The notes below the pieces were generated by a model that was not told the origin of the DNA, did no database searches, and saw only the letters and a program-made list of their open reading frames with translations. The position numbers and the translations under genes are program-made. Source: Pseudomonadota bacterium (GTDB lineage Bacteria > Pseudomonadota > Gammaproteobacteria > JAKAQQ01). From it: a stretch of 64,000 nt of DNA. Of the stretch, positions 1 to 8,459 are shown one piece after another; the first letter of the stretch is position 1, and every line of letters begins with the position of its first letter. The stretch lies in NCBI GenBank assembly GCA_021839245.1, contig JAKCBQ010000004.1, forward strand, positions 1-64,000, given 5' to 3'.

Positions 1-349
1 CGCGCCGTTTGGACAGCCCCTCTCGCGCCAGGACCCGGCTCACGGGACTCTTGGAGAGGCCCAGGGCGGTGGCGATGCGGGCCTGGGTCAGCCTGCGGCG
101 CCGCAGCTCGACGATTGCCCGCGCTTGAGCCGGAGGAATCGCCCGCGGGCTGGTCCGGGGTCGGGAGCTGGCGTCGGCCAGCGCAGTCGCCCCCCCCGCC
201 CGGTCGCGGGCGAGCCACTTGCGGGCCGTCGTTTCGCTCACCCCGGCGGCCGTAGCGGCCGCCGCCGGGGAGAGCTTCGATTCGATCATCGTGCGCACCA
301 TCTCCCCGCGACGCGCAAACGTAAGTCCGGCCTTCTTATGGTGGTTCAT
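1..349 (-). CDS. IS481-family transposase, N-terminal part (runs off window)
   Basis: DNA-binding part of an IS481-type DDE transposase, which cuts and joins the ends of its own element. The minus strand reads openly from an ATG at 349 to the edge of the window (116 codons). The N-terminus begins MNHHKKAGLTFARRGEMV, and two helix-turn-helix segments are visible: one around the residues AAAATAAGVSETTARKWLAR, the second around TQARIATALGLSKSPVSRVL. The catalytic DDE domain lies outside the window, so I cannot say whether the gene is intact. A degenerate copy of the first 70 codons sits at 47263. Confidence 0.8.
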   Translation of the reverse strand, partial: MNHHKKAGLTFARRGEMVRTMIESKLSPAAAATAAGVSETTARKWLARDRAGGATALADASSRPRTSPRAIPPAQARAIVELRRRRLTQARIATALGLSKSPVSRVLAREGLSKRR

Positions 350-443
350 TCGGCCGGTCTCCTGGGAACTGGCGGCTTGACAACTTCCAGTATCTCAGGT
401 CCGGTCCGAAGGAACCTCCACAACAACCTGTTGAAACATTACA
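1..443 (-). mobile_element. IS481-family insertion sequence, left part only
   Basis: One end of an IS481-like element that runs off the left edge of the window. The terminal sequence, read on the minus strand from 443 downward, begins TGTAATGTTTCAACAGG, the TGT-type end usual for this family, and is followed after about 95 bases by a transposase start codon. A second, damaged copy of the same end lies at 47169 in the opposite orientation. The boundary at 443 is inferred from the alignment of the two copies; both are preceded by a CTAG-containing flank. Confidence 0.75.
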
Positions 444-449
444 CCTAGA

Positions 450-656
450 CCCTCCTGCGGCGGCTCGAACGAGAAGGGCTCGAGAGTGCCGCGGACGGAA
501 GATCCCGCCGGAGCCGCGCGGGGCCGTCCGGCCCCTGAGGTCGAAGGACGCGGCCACAACCGAGGTGTGAGGCACAGGACTACGAACGGATCGCGTACGG
601 TTCGGATCCTCAACGGGTCCTCCGTCTCTCCACGTTCCGTGCGTGCGGTGGTTCAG
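450..656. other. Intergenic stretch between the IS481 end and tRNA-Lys
   Basis: About 200 bases of GC-rich sequence in which I see no convincing gene. Open frames here are short and lack a ribosome binding site. It separates the insertion element from the tRNA pair. Confidence 0.5.
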
Positions 657-732
<76 letters not shown>

Positions 733-779
733 ACGGTCTCGGTTCCCTCGCCCGTCGGGCGCCATCCCCAAAAAAGATT

Positions 780-856
780 TGGGGTGGACGGTGGGACTTG
801 AACCCACGACAACCGGATCCACAATCCGGGACTCTAACCACCTGAGCTACGTCCAC
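780..856 (-). tRNA. tRNA-His (anticodon GTG)
   Basis: Minus-strand cloverleaf with acceptor GTGGACG/CGTCCAC, a C at the discriminator position as expected for histidine tRNA, and an encoded CCA. The anticodon stem CCGGA/TCCGG holds loop TTGTGGA, anticodon GTG. The base before the acceptor stem is G, supplying the G-1 identity element. It is preceded by tRNA-Lys 47 bases away, probably in one transcript. Confidence 0.95.
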
Positions 857-911
857 CGTCTCATCCCTTTCGGAGCGCCGACGGGAGAAGAATTATAGTC
901 TTCTCCGCCGC

Positions 912-2285
912 CTAAGGAAGAAGCCGCTCGGGGTGCGCTCTCGACTGGGCACCGTTCAGATAAGAGTAACGAAGCCGATCGGCGACGAGTCTCTGCACAA
1001 AGAACGCCAAGAACGCGGCCAAACAGATGGGGAAAAGGAGACCGAATGCGCCGCTGATCTCGAGTGTGAAAAAGAAGGCCGCGAAGGGGGAACGGACCGC
1101 CCCGGCGCAAACCCCGGCCATACCGACGAGAGCCCCGAGGACGAGCGGGACGTGCCCGAGGCCGACGAGCGGGCAAAGGCCCGCGAGCCCCAATCCCCAA
1201 AAGATACCGATGAAGAACATCTCGGCCGTGGTCCCCCCCGAGCCGCCCGAACCGACGGTGACGGCGTTCGCGAAGATCTTGAGAACGGCGAAAAGGAGGG
1301 CGAGACCGACCGCGATCCCCAACCCGCCGCGCAGACCGAGGGCCATCTCGCCGTAGCCTCCGGTGAGCATCTGCGGCACCGCGAGTCCGAGGCTTCCGAC
1401 CACGAGACCACCGAGTGCAGGCTTGAGCACCGGGTGGATCGGCAGCCGCCGTGAAAGATCGCGAATCCGGTAGAAGACGGTCGGAATCACGGCCGCGAGA
1501 AGCCCCGAAAGGAGGGCGATCACGAGGACCGCCGGCAGCTCGCCGGCGTCCCAGCGCACGGGGGCGGCGGGCAGGAGGGGGGCAAAGCCCACCCACGCAC
1601 CCATGAGAAGATAGGACCCGGCGGACGCCAGAAGGGCGTAGGGGAAAGCGTCGATCTGAAGAGCCAGGGTGGCGAAGGGGATCTCAACGGCGAAAAAGGC
1701 CGCGCCGAGCGGACTCTTGAACATCGCGGAAAGCCCCGCCGCGATGCCGACAAGGAGGAGGGTCTTGCGCTCGAGAGGCTCGATCCCCAGGCGATCCGAA
1801 AGAAGATCGGCGAGGCCGGCGGAGATTTGCGAGATCGGACCTTCGCGGGCACCGGCGCCTCCGGTCCCGATCGTGAGCGCGCTCGTCAAGAGTTTCGTGA
1901 GCGGGACACGCATGGAGGTCCGAGACTCCTCGTGGCGAGCAAGGAACCTCTCGACCACCCGGTCGGTACCGTCCCCCGACGTCTCGGGGGCAAAGCGCCA
2001 GGTCAGGATTCCGACGAGGAGCCCACCGGCGGCGGTCACGAGCGGGAGAATCCAGAAGACCGGCTCCGCCGGAGGGAGCCGGGTCAACCGTTCTGCGGCG
2101 GCGACCGTGAGCGGGGCCGCGCCGTGAACAGGCCCGAGGACAAGATCTGTGAACGAGCGGAGGACGAAGAGAAACGCCCGCGCCGCAACGGCGCCGACGA
2201 GCGCCAGGAGGAGACTCAGGAGCACCAACCGCGGACGCCGCGGCCAGGAGGCGAGGCGAGGGAAACGCGGGGGCTCCTGACTCAT
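912..2285 (-). CDS. ClC-family chloride channel or Cl-/H+ antiporter
   Basis: Integral membrane protein of about 457 residues that moves chloride across the inner membrane, possibly in exchange for protons. The sequence is strongly hydrophobic throughout and contains the ClC selectivity-filter signatures: GTGGAGAREGPISQ, with the gating glutamate in REGP, near residue 145, and a later GSGGSGGTTAE with a GIFWGLGLAGL stretch. It has no C-terminal CBS domains, like bacterial ClC antiporters. ATG at 2285 was chosen; an in-frame TTG at 2303 would overlap the preceding permease gene. It lies downstream of an ABC exporter on the same strand, with the two genes nearly touching, so they are probably cotranscribed. 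Confidence 0.85.
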   Translation of the reverse strand: MSQEPPRFPRLASWPRRPRLVLLSLLLALVGAVAARAFLFVLRSFTDLVLGPVHGAAPLTVAAAERLTRLPPAEPVFWILPLVTAAGGLLVGILTWRFAPETSGDGTDRVVERFLARHEESRTSMRVPLTKLLTSALTIGTGGAGAREGPISQISAGLADLLSDRLGIEPLERKTLLLVGIAAGLSAMFKSPLGAAFFAVEIPFATLALQIDAFPYALLASAGSYLLMGAWVGFAPLLPAAPVRWDAGELPAVLVIALLSGLLAAVIPTVFYRIRDLSRRLPIHPVLKPALGGLVVGSLGLAVPQMLTGGYGEMALGLRGGLGIAVGLALLFAVLKIFANAVTVGSGGSGGTTAEMFFIGIFWGLGLAGLCPLVGLGHVPLVLGALVGMAGVCAGAVRSPFAAFFFTLEISGAFGLLFPICLAAFLAFFVQRLVADRLRYSYLNGAQSRAHPERLLP

Positions 2286-2289
2286 TCTC

Positions 2290-3120
2290 TCATCGACTGC
2301 CAAGGAAGCCGTTCAGCCAGATGCCCATGGCCATCATCGGGAGGAACGCAAGAAGCGCGAGAAACCGCTCGCGGCGCGTCGCCCGCTGCTCTTTCTCCCA
2401 ACGAAAGAGGAGCGAGCCGATCGCAAAACACAGCCCCCCGGTCGTGACGAGACCGAGAAGCTCCGGCCAGAGCCGTACGAGAGGCGTGTGGTGTTCGACG
2501 AGGGCGTTGTACGCAAGGATCATGAGAGTCGGGGGAAGAAAGCGCCCAAACCCACGGAAAAAGGGCGGGAGGTGGGCGAAACGGATCGACGCACCGGAGA
2601 AGAAGAGAAACACGAGGAAGAGAAGCTGAAAGACGATCTGCGACTCCTGCATGTTGTTCATGATCGAAGCGACGATCATCCCGACGCTCGCGATGGCGAA
2701 GCTCCCGAGCGTGTAGATCACCCAGAGGTCGAACAGCGAGGCCGGAAACGGCATGTGGTAGACCCCACGCGCGATCGCGTACATGAGCGCACCCACCGCG
2801 AGGCTCAGGAGGTAGTTGCTCAGCATACGGCTGAGCGCCCACTGCCAGGCGGTGAGCGGGGTGAGATGGTAGGGGCGCAGCATGCCCCGCTCGCGCATCA
2901 TCACCGTCATCGCCCCGTTGCCGAAGAGCCCGTTGGTGAGCGCCATCAGGGTCAAAATCGGTCCAAAGTACAACAGAACCACATCGGGTCGGCCGTGGGC
3001 GAAGATCCCGGCGTAAACGAAGAACAGCCCGATCGGGAAGAGCAGGACGAAAAAGAAGGCGATCGGCGTCCGCCAGGCGATCTTGATCGCGTTCCAGGTG
3101 AGCTTGAAGAGGGCCTTCAT
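2290..3120 (-). CDS. ABC-2 type exporter, membrane subunit
   Basis: Permease of 276 residues for an ATP-driven exporter in the inner membrane. It has about six hydrophobic segments, beginning with a TM near residues 17-40 (IAFFFVLLFPIGLFFVYAG). The loop with an aromatic/Arg-Gly pattern and the final FRGFGRFLPPTLMILAYNAL region are typical of ABC-2 permeases. The start codon overlaps the end of the ATPase gene by four bases, which ties the two subunits together. The substrate cannot be read from the sequence; relatives export drugs, polyketides or lipids. Confidence 0.85.
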   Translation of the reverse strand: MKALFKLTWNAIKIAWRTPIAFFFVLLFPIGLFFVYAGIFAHGRPDVVLLYFGPILTLMALTNGLFGNGAMTVMMRERGMLRPYHLTPLTAWQWALSRMLSNYLLSLAVGALMYAIARGVYHMPFPASLFDLWVIYTLGSFAIASVGMIVASIMNNMQESQIVFQLLFLVFLFFSGASIRFAHLPPFFRGFGRFLPPTLMILAYNALVEHHTPLVRLWPELLGLVTTGGLCFAIGSLLFRWEKEQRATRRERFLALLAFLPMMAMGIWLNGFLGSR

Positions 3121-4097
3121 GGGTCGATCCGGCTTCCGGTGAGGGTGAGATACGCCTCCTCGAGGGACGGACGACGGATGCGGGCCTCGCCGAGGCCCAG
3201 TCCCTCACGGCTCAGGTCGAGGACGAGATCGACGAGAAGGCGCTCGCCCTGCCCGCCGCGGAAACGGTAGATCTTCGCCCCGTCGCGCTCCTCGACCTGC
3301 CCGGGACGCCGGGCGAGAAGCCGGGTCTCCTCGTCGCGGGTGAGTGGGCGGTCGAGTGTCACTTCGACGACCTCGCCCTCCGTGTGGTGCGCCACAAGTT
3401 CGGCCGGAGTCCCGACGGCGTGGACCCGCCCGCGGTAGAGCACCGCGACGCGGCGGCAGAGTTTCTCGGCTTCCTCGATGTAGTGGGTGGTGAGGAGGAT
3501 CGTTTTGCCGAACCCGCTCAGGCGCAGGATCAGCTCGTGGAGCTCGCGCCGGATGCGCGCGTCGAGCCCGGTGGTGGGTTCGTCGAGAACGATCACCTCC
3601 GTGTCGCCGACGAGCGCCAGAGCGATGGCGAGCCGCTGTTTCTGCCCGCCCGAGAGCCGCTCGTAGTACTCGCGCCTCTTGGCCGAAAGACCCACAATCT
3701 CGAGCAGCTCGTCGCTCGCTCGCGGCCGCGGATAGAGGGCGGCGAAGAGATCGACGAGTTCGTGCACCCGGATCTTGTCGGGAAAGGGAGAGATCTGGAG
3801 TTGGCCCGAGATGAGCTGACGAATGCGTCGGGGGGCGCTTTCGGGGTCGGCCCCGAGAACGCGGACCTCTCCCCCATCGCGACGCTTGATGCCGAGGAGA
3901 ATCTCGACGAGGGTGGTCTTGCCCGCCCCGTTGGGGCCGAGGAGACCGAAGATTTCCCCCCGGGCGACTTCGAAGGTTCCGTCGACGAGAGCCGGATTCC
4001 CCCCGTAGGCCTTGCGGACCGCACGGAGAACGATCGCAGGCTCGGCAGACGGGAGAGACTCCGACACGCGGTTTCTCGGCTTCGGGGGCGGCCTCAT
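3117..4097 (-). CDS. ABC exporter, ATP-binding subunit
   Basis: Nucleotide-binding subunit of about 326 residues that powers the ABC-2 permease downstream. The Walker A is LLGPNGAGKTTLVEIL, the signature motif is RLSGGQKQRLAIAL, the Walker B is VIVLDEPTTGLD and the switch histidine is in LLTTHYIEEAE. A C-terminal extension of about 90 residues resembles that of DrrA/YadG-like exporters. ATG at 4097 was chosen; a GTG at 4124 is also in frame, and neither has a convincing ribosome binding site. Overlap with the permease start shows cotranscription. Confidence 0.9.
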   Translation of the reverse strand: MRPPPKPRNRVSESLPSAEPAIVLRAVRKAYGGNPALVDGTFEVARGEIFGLLGPNGAGKTTLVEILLGIKRRDGGEVRVLGADPESAPRRIRQLISGQLQISPFPDKIRVHELVDLFAALYPRPRASDELLEIVGLSAKRREYYERLSGGQKQRLAIALALVGDTEVIVLDEPTTGLDARIRRELHELILRLSGFGKTILLTTHYIEEAEKLCRRVAVLYRGRVHAVGTPAELVAHHTEGEVVEVTLDRPLTRDEETRLLARRPGQVEERDGAKIYRFRGGQGERLLVDLVLDLSREGLGLGEARIRRPSLEEAYLTLTGSRIDP

Positions 4098-4166
4098 TCT
4101 AGCGGATGTGGCGACGAGGTCCACCTCCCGAATCGGCGGAGCAGGCCCATGGAGGTGAAGTGACTC

Positions 4167-5579
4167 TCAGTCATGAGGGCGGCTCGGGACGGTGGAAGAC
4201 CACGGGCGGAGGGCCATGTAGGCGAGGGCCGCGGCCAACGATCCGAGCTCGAACCCGAGATCGAGGCCGTGCGGGGGATCCAGCCAGCGGGCCAGCGGGC
4301 CGGTGAAAAACGCTTGCGAGGCGCCGAGTGCGACACCCACGAACCCCGCCGCCATGGCGGCGAGGGCCGCTCCGCCCGACGGAAGGCGACGCGGATCGTT
4401 CCAGGCCTCGGGGTCGTAGCGTCCACGCCGCAGAGCGTGTTCGAGCCCAAGAATCACCGACCAGGGACCCAACCAGTAGGCCATGACGAGAAGGAAGTTC
4501 GTGAGAAGCGCGTCGAAGTGACCGTTGGCGAAGAGTGCGATCGTCACGTACGACACCGCTCCGAGAAACGTCCAGAGCGGTCGCGGCACCTTCTGGAATC
4601 GGCGACCGAGAACCTGCATCGACAGACCGAGGCTGTAATCGTTGGGGATGTTGTTGGCCACCATCCCGAAGGCGAGAACGGCCAGAAGCACACTCCCGAG
4701 AAGCCCCAAGGGACGCAGGACGACGGCGACGTACGCCCCACCTCCCCCGGCGAACGCCGCCGGCGGGTAGCCGGCTCCGGTGATGGCGACGCCGAGAAAT
4801 TGCAGAAGCGCGCAAGGAAGCGCCACACCCGCAAAGGTGAGCGCGAAGATGCGCGTGCGTGACGCTTCTTCGGGTTGGTGCGCGGTGTAGTCGGCCGCGT
4901 ACGAACTCCATCCGATCGCGGCCCCGAAGACAACCCCGCCGAAGGAAATCCAGTCCCCGAGAGCGGCCACGCCGTGCGCCGTGGGCACGGGGGGGCGGAA
5001 ATGGGGGAGGACAAGACCCGCGATCAGGAGGAAGACCACCGCCATCGGGATCCAGGCGTAACGCTCGTAGAGATGAACGTAGCGGTAGCCGTAGATGCTC
5101 ACGAGCGCGGTGAGGACCGCGACGGTGACGACTCCGGCCGCCACCGGGAACGACCGCGCGCTCAGCGCGTTCAGGATCTCGGCGGCGAGAAGCGTTCCCA
5201 CCGCCGACCAGCCGATGCAAGCGACAACATTGAAAAACGCCACGATCTTTGCGCCTGTCCAGCCGAAGGCGTAGCGCGAAAGCGTCATCTGTCTCAGCCC
5301 CAGGCGGGGACCGAGGGTGGCGAAGAACGCCACGGGAAGAGTCCCGAGAACGTTGAAGAAGACGATGGCCGAGAGCGCTTCTCCGAACCCCAGGTGGTAG
5401 ACGGGGACCGCCAGCCCCCCGAGGGCGACGGTCGAGACGACGAGGTTGGCGGAAAGCCAGAGGGTGAAGTTGTCGAAAAGCCGCCGGTGGTGGCGCTCGT
5501 GGGGCCCGACCCGCTCGATTCCCCAACGCTCGAGGCCGCGCGTGGCCTGGGCGTCGGTGGTCTCGGAACCTTCGGACAT
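4167..5579 (-). CDS. NCS1-family permease (purine/cytosine/allantoin type)
   Basis: Inner-membrane secondary transporter of 470 residues, belonging to the nucleobase:cation symporter-1 family. About twelve hydrophobic segments are visible. The N-terminal region has the family pattern WGIERVGPHERHH, followed by DNFTLWLSANLV, and TM3 carries RYAFGWTGAKI. These match bacterial cytosine and purine permeases, but substrate preference cannot be assigned. ATG at 5579 starts the conserved part; the frame is open upstream to 5654 without a better start. It lies 70 bases upstream of the ABC exporter genes on the same strand and may head that transcript. Confidence 0.85.
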   Translation of the reverse strand: MSEGSETTDAQATRGLERWGIERVGPHERHHRRLFDNFTLWLSANLVVSTVALGGLAVPVYHLGFGEALSAIVFFNVLGTLPVAFFATLGPRLGLRQMTLSRYAFGWTGAKIVAFFNVVACIGWSAVGTLLAAEILNALSARSFPVAAGVVTVAVLTALVSIYGYRYVHLYERYAWIPMAVVFLLIAGLVLPHFRPPVPTAHGVAALGDWISFGGVVFGAAIGWSSYAADYTAHQPEEASRTRIFALTFAGVALPCALLQFLGVAITGAGYPPAAFAGGGGAYVAVVLRPLGLLGSVLLAVLAFGMVANNIPNDYSLGLSMQVLGRRFQKVPRPLWTFLGAVSYVTIALFANGHFDALLTNFLLVMAYWLGPWSVILGLEHALRRGRYDPEAWNDPRRLPSGGAALAAMAAGFVGVALGASQAFFTGPLARWLDPPHGLDLGFELGSLAAALAYMALRPWSSTVPSRPHD

Positions 5580-5676
5580 CGTGCGAACTCGTGAGGGACA
5601 CCCGTGGCAAGGATAAGGGATCGCAAGCCTGCGCTTGTCGCCGAGGGGACACACCGGCGGCGCGCCTTCCCGAGCG

Positions 5677-5685
5677 TGCTAGGCT
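5677..5685 (+). promoter_or_regulatory. Putative extended -10 promoter for the glycosyltransferase gene
   Basis: The sequence TGCTAGGCT stands 51 bases upstream of the GTG start. Near-identical TGNTAGA(C/A)T boxes precede several other plus-strand genes in this window (8364, 18239, 21653, 29223), which argues for a shared extended -10 promoter form. No clear -35 is seen. Confidence 0.45.
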
Positions 5686-5735
5686 AACTTCACCGGGGGA
5701 GACTCCGGAAGATCAAGACCGCCCGAGACACAGAC

Positions 5736-8246
5736 GTGGCCGCATCCGAAACGATCGGAGGAGTGCCGGAGCACGCGGACACCGGCCCGCCTCGGTTGCT
5801 CCTCGTCACACGGAACTACCCCCCTCTCCTCGGTGGGATGGAGCGTCTCAACCAGAAAATCTCCGGCGAACTGGCCCGCGGGTACCGAGTGCGGGTCATT
5901 GCTCCACGCGGGTCCGCCGCCCACGTGCCTCCGGGCCTCACGCACGACGAGGTCCCCCTCAGCCCCCTCGCGCTCTTTATCTTCCGCGCGGGTGTCGTGA
6001 GCCTGCGGAGGGCGTGGCGCGAGCGGCCCGCGGTCGTCCTGGCCGGAAGCGGACTGACCGCTCCTCTCGCGTGGCTCGCCGCCCGGGCTTCGGGTGCCCG
6101 TGCCGCCGCTTACGTCCACGGGCTGGATCTCGCGATCCGTCATCCGCTCTACAGGCTGTTCTGGTTTCCCGTCCTCCGCCGCCTCGACGTCGTGGTCGCG
6201 AACAGCCACGCCACGGCCGAGCGGGCGCGCGTGCTCGGGATCCCGCCCGAGCGGATCGCGATCGTGCCGCCGGGAACAGACCTTCCGGAACCCGACCCCT
6301 CGGCCCGCGCCCGCTTTCGCGCCCGCCACGGCTGGGCGCCCACGGCTTTTCTTCTCCTCTTCGTCGGCCGGCTGACGGAACGCAAGGGTCTTCGGGGGTT
6401 CGTGACGGACGTGCTCCCGCACGTGGCCGCGCACCGGGGCGACATCGTTCTGGCCGTCGCGGGCGAACCCCCCAAGAGCGCGCTCCACGCCCGACGTGAA
6501 ACACCCGAAGACCTTCTCGACGCGGCGCGGGCCGCGGGGGTCGGGGAACGACTCCACTTTCTCGGATCCCTCCACGGTCCGGATCTCGACGAAGCCTACG
6601 CGGCCGCGGACGTGCATGTATTTCCGGTCCGCGACGACCCGTCCGATCCGGAGGGATTCGGCATGGTGGCGATCGAGGCCGCCGCTCACGGCGTGCCCAC
6701 CGTGGCCTACGCGACCGGGGGGGTGCGGGAGTCGGTGGCCGACGGCCTCTCGGGCCGACTCGTCCGGGCGGGGGATGCGCCGGGTTTCGCCCGAGCCGTC
6801 CTCGAGATTCTCGAACACCCGCTTCCCGCCGAGCACATCCGGATCCACGCCGCCCGATTTGCCTGGTCCGAGATCGGTACGAAACTCCGGACCGCACTCG
6901 ACCCGACCCTCGCGACTCGCCCTCCCGGCGTGCCGCCCCCACCCCTGGAGCACATCGGGACAGTCACGGTGACTTACCGGCCCGAGCCCGCTCTCCTCCT
7001 GCGCCAGCTCCGGGCTCTCCCGTCGCGTTGCCCGAAAATCGTCGTCGACAACACCCCCCGTGACGGACCGGAGTCCCCACTTCGGCCCCTTCTTCACGAC
7101 GTGCCGGGCGTCGTGCTCGTCGAGGGGGCAACCAACCGCGGGCTCGCCGCGGGTCTCGATCTCGGCGTGCGGATCCTCCGCGCGACCGCGGGGGACGTGA
7201 CGCACGTCCTCTTCCTCGATCAAGACAGCGAACCCGAGCCCGATCTCGTCGTGAGGCTGGCGCAGGCGCTGAGCGCTCTCGAGGCGGCCGCTCGCCGCGC
7301 GGGTGCGGTCGGTCCGGTGCTCCGCGATGCGGCGAGCGGCCGACCCCACGCACTCCACGCCCCCAGCCGTTGGCGCTGGCGTCGCGTTCCTCCCCCCGGC
7401 GCGGACGCGCCTCCGCAACCCGTGGCCACGCTCAACGGGAGCGGAACCTTCATGCGTGTGGCCCTCTACGAGGAGCTCGGCGGTTTCGATCCGGATCTCT
7501 TCATCGACCACGTCGACACCGAGTGGTCGTTCCGCCTCCGGGCACGGGGTTACACCCTCTGGTGCGTACCCGGCGCCGTCCTCACGCACCGCATGGGGCG
7601 CGGGAGCCTGCCCTTCTGGTTCTTCGGCTGGAGGATCTGGCCTCTGCGGCCACCCGAGAGACACCGGACACTTTTCCGCAACACCCTCCGACTCATGCGC
7701 CGCGGCGAAACACCACGGGTGTGGAAAGTCTGGGCGGGGGCCAAACTCGTGCTGACCGCCCTCGCGCACGGGCTCGCGGATCCCGTGCGAGGAGCGCAGC
7801 TGCGCGCGATGTGGCGTGGCTTCCGCGAAGGGCGTCGTGCCCCGCGGTCGTTACCCTTTCGGGCGGAGGTCATCCGCGACTACGAGCGATCTCAGGAGAA
7901 TCCGATCGCGGTCACGGCCCACGAAGCCGTCGAACCCGATTTTGGAAAAACGACGAACATTCCCGGCTGGGTCTGGTGCCGCGCGCGAGACGGCCGATCG
8001 GGTTGGACCCCGGCAAGCTGGTTGCACCGCCGAGAGGGGGTCTGGCGTCTCGAGCGGACCTACGACGCCCGCGAGCTCACGGTCCGTCGGGGAGAAGTCC
8101 TCCATCTTCTCCTGGAAGAGAGCGGTTTCTTCTGGGCCATCAAGTCGAGCGGCGAGAGCGGTTGGGTGCCCGACGAGGTTGTGGCTCCGGCGACGACCGG
8201 ACGTGACGATCCACAGATTCGTCGGCGGGCGTCCGAAGGTCCCTGA
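5736..8246 (+). CDS. Three-domain glycosyltransferase (GT4 + GT2 + SH3-like tail)
   Basis: A single 836-residue open frame that fuses two sugar transferases and a C-terminal SH3-like domain. Residues about 19-400 form a GT4 (GT-B fold) enzyme, starting LLLVTRNYPPLLGGMERLNQ and carrying the EGFGMVAIEAAAHGVP sugar-nucleotide site near 305-320. Residues about 405-690 form a GT2 (GT-A) enzyme of the rhamnosyltransferase type, with FLDQDSEPEPD near 493, LNGSGTFMR near 565 and DTEWSFRLRARGY near 594. Residues about 714-818 resemble the bacterial variant SH3 domain, with DYERSQENPI, PGWVWCRARDGRSGWTP and SGWVPDEVV. The product is probably a cytoplasmic enzyme building a surface glycan or exopolysaccharide. 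The start is GTG and its ribosome binding site is weak. Such domains are usually separate proteins. Confidence 0.85.
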   Translation: MAASETIGGVPEHADTGPPRLLLVTRNYPPLLGGMERLNQKISGELARGYRVRVIAPRGSAAHVPPGLTHDEVPLSPLALFIFRAGVVSLRRAWRERPAVVLAGSGLTAPLAWLAARASGARAAAYVHGLDLAIRHPLYRLFWFPVLRRLDVVVANSHATAERARVLGIPPERIAIVPPGTDLPEPDPSARARFRARHGWAPTAFLLLFVGRLTERKGLRGFVTDVLPHVAAHRGDIVLAVAGEPPKSALHARRETPEDLLDAARAAGVGERLHFLGSLHGPDLDEAYAAADVHVFPVRDDPSDPEGFGMVAIEAAAHGVPTVAYATGGVRESVADGLSGRLVRAGDAPGFARAVLEILEHPLPAEHIRIHAARFAWSEIGTKLRTALDPTLATRPPGVPPPPLEHIGTVTVTYRPEPALLLRQLRALPSRCPKIVVDNTPRDGPESPLRPLLHDVPGVVLVEGATNRGLAAGLDLGVRILRATAGDVTHVLFLDQDSEPEPDLVVRLAQALSALEAAARRAGAVGPVLRDAASGRPHALHAPSRWRWRRVPPPGADAPPQPVATLNGSGTFMRVALYEELGGFDPDLFIDHVDTEWSFRLRARGYTLWCVPGAVLTHRMGRGSLPFWFFGWRIWPLRPPERHRTLFRNTLRLMRRGETPRVWKVWAGAKLVLTALAHGLADPVRGAQLRAMWRGFREGRRAPRSLPFRAEVIRDYERSQENPIAVTAHEAVEPDFGKTTNIPGWVWCRARDGRSGWTPASWLHRREGVWRLERTYDARELTVRRGEVLHLLLEESGFFWAIKSSGESGWVPDEVVAPATTGRDDPQIRRRASEGP

Positions 8247-8363
8247 CGCGAGCGGTCAGGGGTCGGAGAGACTTCTGACGACGGAGTCTTGGCCGGCACG
8301 TTCTCCCGATCACGCCGCCCGGTCGCGCACCGCTCCGGCGCGCGGAAGCCCTGTCGAACGCCG

Positions 8364-8372
8364 TGTTAGAAT
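8364..8372 (+). promoter_or_regulatory. Putative extended -10 promoter for the exported beta-propeller gene
   Basis: TGTTAGAAT lies 88 bases upstream of the ATG at 8460 and matches the TGNTAGA(C/A)T form repeated in the window. The gene has a GAGG ribosome binding site just before its ATG. Confidence 0.45.
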
Positions 8373-8459
8373 CGCGCGAGATCCGTGGAATTCCCCCCAA
8401 CGCCGAGCCTGATTCCGCGCATTCGGAGCGTTTTCTTTTTTCTCGCGAGGATCGACACG

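Noticed and set aside
5679-7769. 696-codon open frame on the minus strand
   Set aside because: It is the shadow of the glycosyltransferase gene; high GC keeps the opposite frame open. The translation is Arg/Gly-rich without any recognisable domain.
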